Origin: Chrysochromulina tobinii
Lineage: Eukaryota > Haptophyta > Prymnesiales > Chrysochromulinaceae
Length of the DNA stretch: 39,929 bases
Direction of reading: 5' to 3'
NCBI GenBank assembly: GCA_001275005.1
Contig: JWZX01003328.1
Coordinates: 1-39,929 of the forward strand
Under the pieces are notes generated by a model. That model searched no databases. It was not told where the DNA came from and saw only the letters and a program-made list of their open reading frames with translations. Every line of letters starts with the position of its first letter. Position 1 is the stretch's first letter. Position numbers and translations under genes: made by a program. Shown here piece by piece: positions 1 through 8,661 of the stretch.

Positions 1-1134
1 CGCCGCTGAAGTTGTTGCTGGCCGTGGCGAGCGTCGTGGCGAGCTTCGGCCTGCCGCGGTGATGGGTCACGTGCTGCACGAGGCCGCTCTCTTTGGGTAT
101 CCGAAGTTCCGTCAACTGCGTGTGTGTATGTACCGGTAGGTGACGGTCAGGGGGGTGGGGGAAGGGGGGATGGGGGATACAGTGAGGGTGAGGCAGAAGG
201 AGGGTGAGGGTGAGGGTGAGGCAGAAGGGGGGTGTGAGGGGCGAAGGGGTGTGTGAAAGGAAGGCTTCTCTCGAGCGGGCGAGCGCCGTGTCGAGCGTGC
301 GAGCGCCGTGTCGAGCGGGCGTGCACGCACAATCTTGGTGTGCCATCCCACGCACAGCTGCGGCTCGTCGAGTTCGAAGAGCACGGAGCTCGTCTCCAGA
401 TCGGGCCGGCCGCCCGGCGCGTACTTGTCGGCCGAGATCCCGAAGCCGAGCGGCGCCGGCCACGAGGACCAGACGCACAGGGAGCCGTGAGCTGGGTCGA
501 TCTCGAGCGCCGTGATGAGCGCCGTGGCGAGGGCGAGGTGTGGTCGGCACTGCTCGCGCTCGGTGTACACAAACCAGCCCTCGGTGGGCAGCCACTCGAT
601 CGCCGACGCTGTGAAGCGCACGGCCGTCGACCCGCACTCGACTCGGCCGACACAGACGCGCCTCATTTGGAGAAGGAGGGCCGCGCCCGCTGGCGTCGCC
701 GACGCGGCCACCGCCGGCACGACGCTCGCCTGCGCCGCCGGTATGGCGCTCGCCGCCGGCGCCGGCGCCGGCGCCGACGCGCGCGGAAGCGTGCCGCCGG
801 CCGGTGTGGAGGAGGCAGCTCGGGACGATGTCGCCGTCGAGGAAGCCATCCGTGCTGAGGCGAACGGCGCCGCCGCCGCGGCAGCGCTGGGAGCGCTGCT
901 GCTACTGCTGGGCGCGCTGGGCGTACCTTGCCGCTGGCCGCCGGCCGCCAGCGGCCGCACGTTGGCTGGCTTGAGAGCGATGGTCTCGCCGCTCGCATCG
1001 ACCTGCACGTGGGAGCGCTGGCTCTCCTCGTCGCACCGGAGGACGCGCCCAGTCTTCCCATTCAGGTCGGCGCGCTTCTCTAGCGAGTGGATCTCGACGG
1101 CGTCGCCCGGCAGTGCTGTCCAGGCCCCTTCCAT
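1..1134 (-). CDS. SH3-like 'LNG' domain protein, two exons, 3' end beyond window
   Basis: Exons are 331-1134 and 1-115 on the minus strand, and the gene runs off the left edge. The first in-frame ATG is at 1134. Residues 1-62 hold a small SH3-like module (VEIHSLEKRADLNGKTGRV ... IALKPANVRPL), a form common in algal and oomycete proteins. An Ala/Pro/Ser-rich linker of about 85 residues follows, then an unrecognised folded-looking region (from about residue 150) containing EWLPTEGWFVY and LCVWSSWPAPLGFG. The intron 116-330 is inferred because the unspliced frame turns into Ser/Pro low complexity, while splicing HTKI|GTGCGT to CGCAG|TTGACG gives an open, protein-like continuation (LTELRIPKESGLVQHV). 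No catalytic motif was seen. An extra 5' exon is possible because a CTTCACAG acceptor-like site lies near 1250. The function is unknown. Confidence 0.6.
116..330 (-). repeat. Intron with two short tandem repeat blocks
   Basis: This 215-bp intron of the first gene carries two simple arrays. At about 181-235 the plus strand shows GAGGGTGAGGCAGAAG with interspersed GAGGGT units, and at about 272-315 a 20-bp unit (CGAGCGCCGTGTCGAGCG-like) occurs about twice. Both lie within the predicted intron, so they do not affect the protein. The donor is GTGCGT at 330 and the acceptor is CGCAG ending at 116. Confidence 0.5.
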
Positions 1135-1660
1135 CGGTGAGCGAGGGTCAAGTTGGTAGGAAATGTCAGTACGCCGGGGTGTGGAGTTGGTGGTGGCCGC
1201 ACGGTCGCCGCCGAATTGGGCGCGCTTGAGCCTTTGTGTTTCGTCACCTGTGAAGAGCACTTCACGAGCGGCACGAGCGGCACGGCGTCGCGCGCGCGCG
1301 CGCCAGCGGCCGATAGAAGGTGTTCCGTTTCAGGGCTCTCGGCCAGACGATCCGCACCCGCAGGCTCTCTCTTCAGGAGAGGACCATCGATCCGCTGCGG
1401 ATGCTGTGACGTAGGTGTGAGGGAGATTTCATGTGAGTGCAACGGAGTGGCGAAGCACAAGACACGAGGTTTTTGCGTCCGCTCTCTCTACGAATACGGT
1501 CTACATGTGACGCGCAACATCGCCTTGTCACTATAACATTTCACTAAAAGAGAAATATAGGAGTCGATTCTACCCACAAGGTGGAAGGCATCGGTCGACT
1601 GGCCGCTCTATGAAACCGCCACGCGGGGCTAACCACGCCTCGTGACAGCGAGATCAAAGT
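1135..1660. other. Spacer between first gene and thioesterase gene
   Basis: This 526-bp stretch lies upstream of the first gene and downstream of the thioesterase gene. Open frames here have no recognisable protein features. It includes a short alternating GC run near 1287-1302. I see no RNA gene or terminator. It probably holds the promoter and 5' UTR of the first gene. Confidence 0.4.
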
Positions 1661-2206
1661 TCAACACACCTTCTCGAGCGTGCTGAGCGCCTCGTGCTCT
1701 GCACGTGGCGCTGCGGCTGCGAGCGCGTCCAGTTCCGCCGACGACAGCCCGAGCCGGCCCAGGAGCTCACGAGGGGAGACGACCTCGCGTCCTTTGCGCA
1801 GCACGGCGCGGCACAAGCCGGCTGCCACTGGCGGCGAGTCCGCACCGGCCGCGTGGAACAGCTGCAGAAACCACATCGACCTCTCGTCGGCACCATGCAC
1901 GGTCGAGTGGATTTCGAAAGGTTGCAGCGGCTTGAGCTCCTTTCGGAAACGGGTGAAGGCTGAGGCGACGACAAAGGAAGCGCCCGACCTGCCCAAATGC
2001 GTCGCGAAGCCGGTCGCCACACCCATCTCCCATCTCGCCAGTTCGAGGTGCACGAGGTAGCTCGCGTTATTCATGTGGAGGAACTGATCGATGTCGAAGA
2101 GAGCGTTGACCCGCGCGCGGTAGATGTGCGTCGCGCCCATCTTGGAGGGCTGCAGGGCGCCGCGGAGGCAGGTGGAGAGCACCCTCGGCACATGGAGCAG
2201 CACCAT
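1661..2206 (-). CDS. THEM6-like hotdog-fold acyl-CoA thioesterase
   Basis: The protein has 181 residues from the ATG at 2206 (MVLLHVPRVL...). The frame is open upstream but contains no better ATG. The hotdog signature is clear at about residues 35-55: DIDQFLHMNNASYLVHLELA, where the buried helix after HMNNA is typical of the 4-hydroxybenzoyl-CoA thioesterase/THEM6 group. The stretch SAFTRFRKELKPLQPFEIHS also matches the family ('R.....PF'). The length fits single-domain hotdog enzymes. The expected reaction is hydrolysis of an acyl-CoA or similar thioester, but the substrate cannot be read from sequence. The N-terminus is short, basic and hydrophobic and could be an organelle-targeting leader. 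It is intronless. Family confidence is high and substrate confidence is low. Confidence 0.82.
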   Translation of the reverse strand: MVLLHVPRVLSTCLRGALQPSKMGATHIYRARVNALFDIDQFLHMNNASYLVHLELARWEMGVATGFATHLGRSGASFVVASAFTRFRKELKPLQPFEIHSTVHGADERSMWFLQLFHAAGADSPPVAAGLCRAVLRKGREVVSPRELLGRLGLSSAELDALAAAAPRAEHEALSTLEKVC

Positions 2207-2697
2207 ATTTGCCGACTGATTGAGAAGTGATCGACTTGTGGAATCCGACCGGCATGATTCCACAGAGTGCACAGACCACTGCCACACAATTGTTTCTGGA
2301 TACTACCACAGCGTCACGCAACACAAAATTGTTTCAAAGAGACGAGAGGAGACGAGGCACGAGCTCCGACGGCCACGGGCCGCAGGACACCGGATCACCA
2401 GACACCACGGCACACGTGTGCTCTGAAGCACCTCCGTCCCAGATGCTCCGTTCAATGCTCCGTCCCCAAGGCCGACTACAGACCCACGATGCAGTGACCT
2501 CATCGTAATTCCCGCTCCACCCCCTCCGCCCTCATGTGCTCCGCCTCGCGCCTCCTGCCCCCCTCGCCCCTGGCCACCTTCCGCGCTTGCGCTCCGCTCC
2601 TGCTCCCTGCGCGTGCCCCCCCTGTCCGCGCTCTCGTGCACCTCCCCCCTGACTGCACCCCAGCCACACACAGCGACCCTCATCATCAGCCCCCTGC
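2207..2697. other. Spacer upstream of thioesterase, 3' of TIR-TPR gene
   Basis: This is 491 bp with no convincing coding sequence. The plus strand of 2515-2700 is C-rich and the complementary strand reads as Gly/Arg-rich low complexity. Probable contents are the thioesterase promoter and the 3' UTR of the TPR gene. Confidence 0.35.
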
Positions 2698-5134
2698 TCA
2701 CGCCGTCCATCTCATCACGGGTGGTGCTCGACATGCCTCTTCCTCCTGTGAGAGCGCCGCCGCACACCGGCGCGTCTCAGGGTGCTCCGGCCCAAGGACG
2801 GTCCTCATGCGCTCGAGGGCCGCTTTCAGCGGGCGGAGCCCTCCGCCTGCCGCGCACTCGAGCCGGGCGTGGACGGCCTCGAGCAGCAGCGTCGTGTCCA
2901 CCGTCGGGCCCAGCGCCGCACGCGCCGTGCTGAGCACGCGTGCATCCACGAGCGCGCGGGCGCTCTCGATGCGGCCTTGCGCGCGGCGCACGTCTGCGAG
3001 CCAGGCTTGCGAGCGCAGCTGGGTGCGCTGGCCCTCTGCGAGCGTCGCGGCGCAGCCGTGGTGTGCTTCGAGGAGCAAGGTCTCGGCCTCGCCCAGCCGG
3101 CCCTGGTCGTGCAGGAGCCGCCCGAGGTTGTTAATCGAGGCGAGGGTGTCCGGATGACGATCACCGAGCGTCGCACGCTGCGCATCGAGCGCCTCGCGCA
3201 GCAGCCCGCCCGCCTCTTCGAGCTTGCCCTGGTCCTGCAGCAGCAACCCCAGATTACTAATCGAGATGAGGGTGTCCGGATGCCGATCGCCGAGCGTCGC
3301 ACGGCTCACCTCAAGGTCCTCGCGGAGCAGCACACCCGCCTCGTCGAGCTTGCCCTGATCGTGCAGCAGCCCCCCCAGTTTACTAATCGAGGTGAGGGTG
3401 TCCGGATGCCGATCGCCGAGCGTCGCACGCCTCGCCTCGAGCGCCTCGCGGTACAGCACGCCCGCCTCGTCGAGCTTGCCCTGGGCCCGCAGCAGCCCCC
3501 CCAGATTAGCAATCGAGGCGAGGGTGCGCGGATGCCGATCGCCAAGGGTCGCACGCCTCGCCTCGAGCGCCTCGCCGTACAGGACGCCCGCCTCGTCGAG
3601 CTTGCCCTGGGCCCGCAGCAGCAACCCCAGATTGTTAATCGAGGTGAGGGTGTCCGGATGCCGATCGCCGAGCGTCGCACGGCTCGCCTCGAGCGCCTCG
3701 CGGAGCAGCATGCCCGCCCCGTCCAACTTGCCCTGGGCGTACAGCAGCGTCGCCAGATTATTAATCGAGATGAGGGTGTCTGGATGCCGATCGCCGAGCG
3801 TCGCACGCCTCGCCTCAAGCGCCTCGCGGTACAGCACGCCCGCCTCGTCGAGCTTGCCCTGGTCCTGCAGTCAGCGCCCCCAGATTATTCATCGAGGCGA
3901 GGGTGTGCGGATGCCGATCGCCGAGCGTCGCACGGCTCGCCTCGAGCGCCTCGCGGAGCAGCCCGCCCGCCTCGTCGAGCTTGCCCTGGTCCTGCAGCAG
4001 CCTCCCCAGCCGATCCTGCAGCGCCGACGTTGCCCGCTCCTCGCGCGGCATGCGCGCCAGCGCCGCGCGGCCCTCGGCCGCGAGCCACTCGCGCAGCGAC
4101 GCGCACACCGTCGCCGTCACCGCACCGATGCCGCCCTCGAGCTGCGCCACCTCGGCCAGGATGTAGTCGCGGTCATCGACCATGGTGATCTGCGCGTCGG
4201 CCGCGTCGATGCCCGCCACGATGCCCGCAATCTCGCCGAAGCGCCTCGTCAGCAGCTCCGCGAAGCCGTCCACGTCCGCGGGCGCGAGCACCACATGTAG
4301 CGTCGCGCCCTTGGCGAGCGCCTTGACGAGCTCGAACAAGCACCACGCGCGCGTCATCGCGCCCGGCCCGCGGCGCATCCAGCGGGCAGGCGGCGCGCCG
4401 CGCTCGGGCAGCAAAAAGGGCTGATCAGGCGCGGGCCACTCGGCCGTGAGCGGCGAGCAGTACAGGAGGATCTCGCCGATGGCCGCCATCGCATCGGCAA
4501 AGACGTGGTCCGTGTCCTCCTTGCGCGCCGTGTGCGCCTCGCTGCCCCGAGGGTAGCGGCCGGCATCAAACTCGCCCGAGAGCAGCGTCTGCGAGGCCGC
4601 AAAGATGTCGATCCGCACGTAGCGCGTCACGCCGTCGGCGGCCTCGAGCTCGGCCAGCCTGCGCTCGATGGCGTCGAGCATGTCGCCCAGCTTCGTGCCC
4701 TCCCACGAGTACGAGAAGAAGGTGGTCGCGAGGCCGATGAGCGCGTCCGCCACTTCCCCGCGCGCCTCGGCCGTGAGCGCGAGCGTCTCGATGAGCGAGA
4801 GCCCCGTCGAGCGCGTGAGCGCGCACACGCTCCACTCGAAGCCCTCCTTCTTGATCAGGTCGCCCATCAGCATGCTGAGCGCGCCGCGCGCGCGGTAGAA
4901 GCGCCGGATGGCGCGCAGCATCTTGCGGCTGATGCCGCGACGGCCGCTCGGCAGGCGGCGCGCGTGCGGGCGCGCCGGCACGTCGAGCGTGCCCTTGGGC
5001 ACGCGCGCCGCCGCGATCGCGTCGAAGAGCGCGTCGGCGAGGGAGTCGGGATCGCTCCGGATCGATGCCTTCCGATCGACAAAGCGCAGCCCATTGCGCC
5101 GCCTCCGGATCACAGCCGACAAAGCGCAGCCCAT
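2698..5134 (-). CDS. TIR-like domain plus kinesin-light-chain-type TPR protein, frameshifted
   Basis: The gene reads from the ATG at 5134 in one frame to about 3871, and then continues in a second frame to the stop at 2698. The N-terminus is MGCALS, a good N-myristoylation signal with an adjacent palmitoylatable Cys. Residues about 138-290 look TIR-like: FFSYSW (139-144), a basic strand with RIDIFAASQ, ILLYCSPLTAEW, and RAWCLFELVKAL. The Glu in WCLFEL (residue 268) aligns with the catalytic Glu of TIR NADases, which is an inference from motif only. From about residue 375 there are about eight 42-residue TPR units with the core RATLGDRHPDTL. One extra base at 3871 breaks the frame inside the first full unit; relative to sister repeats, a T has been inserted on the plus strand. 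It may be a pseudogene, a polymorphism or an assembly error. A signalling or immune-like role is plausible but unproven. Confidence 0.7.
3082..3964 (-). repeat. 126-bp tandem repeats encoding 42-residue TPR units
   Basis: There are seven highly similar 126-bp units, about one TPR each, plus a degenerate unit at 2956-3081. Unit boundaries fall near 3838, 3712, 3586, 3460, 3334, 3208 and 3082. The core codes for REALEA-RATLGDRHPDTL-INNLG-LL-QGKLDEAG. The unit nearest the N-terminal domain is 127 bp because of an extra base at 3871. Near-identity between units indicates recent expansion or gene conversion. The repeat has no stops in several frames, which creates a long spurious open frame on the plus strand (2782-4188). 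Confidence 0.9.
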
Positions 5135-5135
5135 T
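5078..5135. repeat. 18-bp direct repeat at the 5' end of the TIR-TPR gene
   Basis: GACAAAGCGCAGCCCATT occurs at 5078-5095 and again at 5118-5135, with a period of 40 bp. Both copies lie within the first 60 bases of the coding region but in different frames, so one reads GCALS and the other NGLRFVD. The second copy creates overlapping ATG codons in two frames (ATGAATGGG), at 5138 and 5134; only the one at 5134 opens the gene. Confidence 0.8.
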
Positions 5136-5435
5136 CATGAGCCCATTGCGGAGCCCCGAATCGCGGAACTAGAGGGCTTCCAAATTTGGGTGGGCGAAGC
5201 TAGCGACCATGTACGTAAGGAGTGTGTATTCTGAGCGGGCAGAACATGTAACAGTGCCGTAGCACCGGTTGTCGCGTCTGTCGTGTTAACGTTCACACAC
5301 GACACACACACCTCAGATTACCGCGTACAAAGTAGTGAGAGTTGTAGCAGAGTACCGTACAAGTGCTGTCAACGCAAGGCTTGATTGACATAACAAGGAA
5401 CAAGCGAAGCAATCCCATCGGAAATACACCCAAAG
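5135..5435. other. Spacer between TIR-TPR and Cache genes
   Basis: This is 301 bp, AT-richer than the flanking genes, with no coding or RNA signal that I can see. It should contain the TIR-TPR promoter and the 3' UTR of the Cache gene. A run of CACACA-like sequence occurs near 5290-5312. Confidence 0.35.
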
Positions 5436-7252
5436 CTACGCCTTGTGGGCTCGCAGATGTGACATCGCGTGCTCCCGCAGCAGCTCGCGCAGCTCCACGG
5501 GCATCTCCGTCGACTGCCAGCACGTCACCTCGGCCGTGGCCGCGGCGAGCTCGCCTGTGGCGTCGCTCACGAGAAGCTGCAATTTCGCCAGCTGTGGGCC
5601 TAGGGCCGGGTCCTCGATCGAAGCGCCCTCGTGAGAGACGGAAGCGGAGAGACGTGCCCGGTTCAGCAGCTCCTTGAGCACGGCGGCCGCTGCTTTGGCC
5701 GCCGCTGGGCTCGGCGGCACGGCTGGCGGCGGCGGCGGCGGCGGCAGTGCAGTGCCCCCCCCAAGGAGAACCTCCGTCGGGGACGGTGCATTGGGGCTCT
5801 CGGACTCGAAATAGCCGACGCCCGCGTAGAGGGTGCCACGGGCATGTGTTGGCAGTGGTCGCAGATGGCTCGGCGAGACGCCCTCGCCCGTGCCCATTTC
5901 GCTCTCGTTCGAGTCGCTGCCCTGAGCGACCCCCGTTAGGCGCTTGAGCTCGCTCTCGCTCTCGCTGCTGCTCGAGGCATGCCTAGCGCCCTGTTGGGCG
6001 GCGAGGCGTGTGACGAAGCATCCCTTGGTACGCAGGGGCGCGTTCTTGCTCAGCCGCCACGGGTACGTGACCCAGCCGCCGCCCAGGCGCGCCGCGGCGT
6101 GGAAGCGCTTCAGGAGCGTCGGCTGATCGATCGACGTGTTCGCCGTTGCCTCGAGCACCTCGGCGAGTGTACGCCCTACAAAGGCAGGTGAGGCGCCGTG
6201 CGCGAGCAGGAGGCCGTCTGCCGTGCACACGAAGCCGTACATGCCATGTGCATGGCTGTCGGGCTGCGGGGGCTGGGCTGCCGGCGGCACCAGAGCGTAC
6301 CCGACCCCCGCATAGAACTCCTGTCCCCACTGTGTCACCTTCGAGATCCAGGCTCCCTTGTGCTGCAGCTTCTGGGTGGAATCGTTCCTCCATGCGTAAC
6401 TCACCTAATGAGGGAGGTCATCAGAGGTCATCAGAGCTGTGTGGAATCGTTCCTCCATGCGTAACTCACCTAATGAGGGAGGTCATCAGAGGTCATCAGA
6501 GCTGTGGAATCGTTCCTCCATGCGTAACTCACCCAATCGCCGCCCGCCTCGGCGGCTTGCTTGAAGCGCTCGTGCAGCGCCTCGCCGTCCACCTCATGGT
6601 TGCTCGTGAGCTCGAGCACCTCGCTCAGCGTCTTGCCGACGAACCGCTGATCGGCGCCGTGCGCTACGCACATGCCTGATTTGTAATTGAACACGAATCC
6701 GTAGAAGCCGGCGGTGCGATCGAGGCAGAACTTGACGCTCTTGCGCTCGGACTTGGGCGAACCAACTTTGGTTCCGAGGCTGTCCTCTGCCTCGGAGCCT
6801 GCGTCAGAGCTTGGCAATCCGCTGTCGAGCTCGGCTGAGGTACTGCGGCGGCGGCGGCGGCGGAGTGCCGGCTGCACGATTGGCTTCGTGGCCGGTTCGA
6901 GCGGCTTCGAGTCGACGAGCCAGCCCCACTGATGAGCCCTCGCGTCATCCAATACTCCGCGGTCGTTCTTGTGCTCGTCAGTCACTGAGAAGGATGGGCG
7001 TCTGCGAGGCGGTCTCTCTGACTCTGGTTTGATATCCTCCTCCTCCTCCTCCTCCTGCATCCATAAATGGTAAATGATGTAGGCGGCTACAGCGCCGGCG
7101 GCGACGGCGCCAGCGGCCACCGTCGCAGCTCTGCGCCACCGCGTGCTCGGTCGACTCATGAGACGCGAGAGACGTCTCCCTGACCCACACGCTAGTGTCT
7201 CTTTCGCTGCGGAATTCTTGAAAGCATTTTGGAGTGGGGGGAGTGCTTTCAT
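5436..7252 (-). CDS. Membrane-anchored protein with two sCache_2-like sensor domains
   Basis: Exons 6533-7252 and 5436-6404 (minus) give 562 residues from the ATG at 7252. Residues about 41-63 form one Ala/Val-rich transmembrane helix ending YIIYHLWM, followed by a run of Glu, a Pro/Arg/Ser-rich linker and two related modules. The first (about 180-285) has GFYGFVFNYKSG-MCVAHG-FVGKTL ... GGDWVSYAW ... WGQEFYAGVGY. The second (from about 295) has GMYGFVCTADGLLLAHG-FVGRTL ... GGGWVTYPW and is interrupted by a Ser/Glu-rich insert of about 55 residues before TLYAGVGYF. This order matches single-Cache family 2 extracellular ligand-binding domains, which are best known from bacterial receptors. No kinase, cyclase or other output domain is present. 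The intron 6405-6532 is required because both repeat copies inside it end in an in-frame TAG. The ligand is unknown. Confidence 0.72.
6405..6532 (-). repeat. Intron made of two tandem units copied from the next exon's start
   Basis: The 128-bp intron of the Cache gene consists of two units, 6470-6532 (63 bp) and 6405-6469 (65 bp). Each begins on the minus strand with GTGAGT and ends in CTCATTAG. The first 29 bases of each unit are identical to the first 29 bases of the downstream exon (6404 down to 6376). The remaining 34-36 bases are filler containing GAGGTCATCA twice (plus strand). Each unit therefore has its own donor and acceptor. Retaining either unit introduces an in-frame stop. Confidence 0.88.
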
Positions 7253-7302
7253 ACATGTGAATGGGTCGCCTCCCTCGTTTTTGTGAATTCCTTCAGGACG
7301 CC
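7253..7302. promoter_or_regulatory. Very short divergent promoter, Cache gene / RimM gene
   Basis: Only 50 bp separate the start codons of two divergent genes (ATG at 7252 on minus, ATG at 7303 on plus). The RimM frame also has an upstream in-frame ATG at 7261. An out-of-frame ATG lies 4 bp upstream of the Cache start (ATGTATG). Core promoter elements must lie in this interval or within the coding regions. No TATA box is evident. Confidence 0.4.
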
Positions 7303-8661
7303 ATGGCGCCCCTCGCTTTCTTTCTCCTGTTTGTTGCCGCGAGCCCGCTCGTCACATGTGCGCTTGCCGATGGCGGCAAAAGTCCGCCTGCGCGGCGCCT
7401 GAAGGCCAACAAGTACGCCCAGTTTTCCAAGGCGGACGAGGTTCGGCGCTCGCTGCGCTTCTCGAACGTGGACGATGCCTTCGGTGATGAGGTCACAGCA
7501 GAGCAAGCCAAACCAACGGCTGAGCCGCTGCGCGAGCGCGAAAAGTGGGCCTACCCAGACGCAGCGCAGGTTGACCAGCGCGACCCGACTACCTTTGGCT
7601 TCACGGAGATCGGCGTCGTGCTTGGCGCCCATGGCACACGCGGCGAGCTCAAGGTCTTGTCAGACTCAGACTTTGCTCACGAGCGCCTGTGCCACGCCGG
7701 GCCAACGTGGATGCGGCGCCCACGGCGGCGTGCGCCACGCGAGGAGCGCGTGCTGCGCGGGCGCAAGGGACCGGGCACCAATGTGTTCCTCGTGACGATC
7801 GAGAGCGTGCGCAGTCGTGAGGTGAGCACGCAACGTTCACTGCCGCTGTGCACCCCGCGTGCTTCGCCCTTTGCCCGTGCTGCGATCCTCTCAGCGCGCG
7901 CCCACGCGCTCTTGTGTGCACCTTCGACGCAGGCGGCCGACGCGCTCAAGGGCTCGACGTTGCACGTGCGTCGCGAGCTGCGCCCGGAGCTGGGGGAGGA
8001 TGAGTTCATGTTGTGGGAGCTCGAGGGATTGAAGGTGTACCTGGCGCTGGCTGTTGGGAAAGATGGTGTGGCGAGAGAGGAGGCGTCGAGCGCGAGTGCG
8101 GAAGGGCACGCATCAGCTCCAATGGATGGCGCCGTGACGGGCGCCACTGGTTCTCGATCTGCGGACACGACCAGCTCTGTGGCGGACGGTGCGCTGGCGT
8201 ACGTTGCAGGGGCATTTGTTGGCGTCGTGAGCGGACTGATCCCGCGCGAGGAGCTCACTGGCAGCCGCGAGCTCGGTAACGACCTGCTCGAGATCACCCT
8301 TTGCTCGTCCGTGCGTGGCGCCACCGCCGAGGGCGAGGACGAGGACGATGAGAATGACGTCGAGGATGCGTCCGTTGATGACGCTGATGACGAAGACAGT
8401 GACGTGAGCGCATCCGACCACGAAGGCGGCGAGGCGGGCGGTGACGAGGAGGACGGCGACGAGGATGAGAGCGTGCTCGTACCCTACGTCCCGCAGATCG
8501 TGGTTGACGTCCGGCTCTCTGAGGGCTATTTGCTCATCGACCCGCCGAAGGGGTTGCTCAAGATCTGCATTCAGCCCAAGCGGCGCGTACGCGTCGTCAT
8601 CCGTGGCTTGTTACCGGAACGCGCGCAGAGCCTCCTCGTACGCGAGAGCAGTAGTAGCTGA
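7303..8661 (+). CDS. rimM: Ribosome maturation factor RimM, plastid-targeted
   Basis: Exons are 7303-7821 and 7933-8661. RimM aids 30S subunit assembly through 16S rRNA head-domain folding and S19 binding. The N-terminal beta-barrel begins at IGVVLGAHGTRGELKV and continues to ALKGSTLHVRRE...EFMLWELEGLKVY. The PRC-barrel half follows, with VGVVSGLIPREELTG, GNDLLEITL, LVPYVPQIVVDV and IDPPKGLL. Two low-complexity inserts, one Ser/Ala-rich and one strongly acidic (EDEDDENDVEDAS), separate conserved strands and are absent from bacterial RimM. I chose the ATG at 7303 (CCATGG context) because it gives a clean signal peptide (MAPLAFFLLFVAASPLV...ALA) followed by a basic leader, the bipartite form used for complex plastids. 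The 111-bp intron (GAG|GTGAGC ... GACGCAG|GCGGCC) is a multiple of three and stop-free, so its retention would keep the frame. Confidence 0.88.
   Translation: MAPLAFFLLFVAASPLVTCALADGGKSPPARRLKANKYAQFSKADEVRRSLRFSNVDDAFGDEVTAEQAKPTAEPLREREKWAYPDAAQVDQRDPTTFGFTEIGVVLGAHGTRGELKVLSDSDFAHERLCHAGPTWMRRPRRRAPREERVLRGRKGPGTNVFLVTIESVRSREVSTQRSLPLCTPRASPFARAAILSARAHALLCAPSTQAADALKGSTLHVRRELRPELGEDEFMLWELEGLKVYLALAVGKDGVAREEASSASAEGHASAPMDGAVTGATGSRSADTTSSVADGALAYVAGAFVGVVSGLIPREELTGSRELGNDLLEITLCSSVRGATAEGEDEDDENDVEDASVDDADDEDSDVSASDHEGGEAGGDEEDGDEDESVLVPYVPQIVVDVRLSEGYLLIDPPKGLLKICIQPKRRVRVVIRGLLPERAQSLLVRESSSS

Noticed and set aside
1287-1302. Alternating GC run as a functional Z-DNA site
   Set aside because: It is too short and expected in DNA of this composition.
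2782-4188. Long open frame on the plus strand opposite the TPR array
   Set aside because: It is an artefact of stop-free 126-bp repeats. The minus strand shows clear TPR consensus while the plus reading has no fold-like pattern.
6470-7252. Reading the Cache gene as two separate genes split at the repeat
   Set aside because: The first Cache module is cut in mid-motif (GGDW|VSYAW). Splicing at GTGAGT/CATTAG joins it perfectly, so one gene is far more likely.
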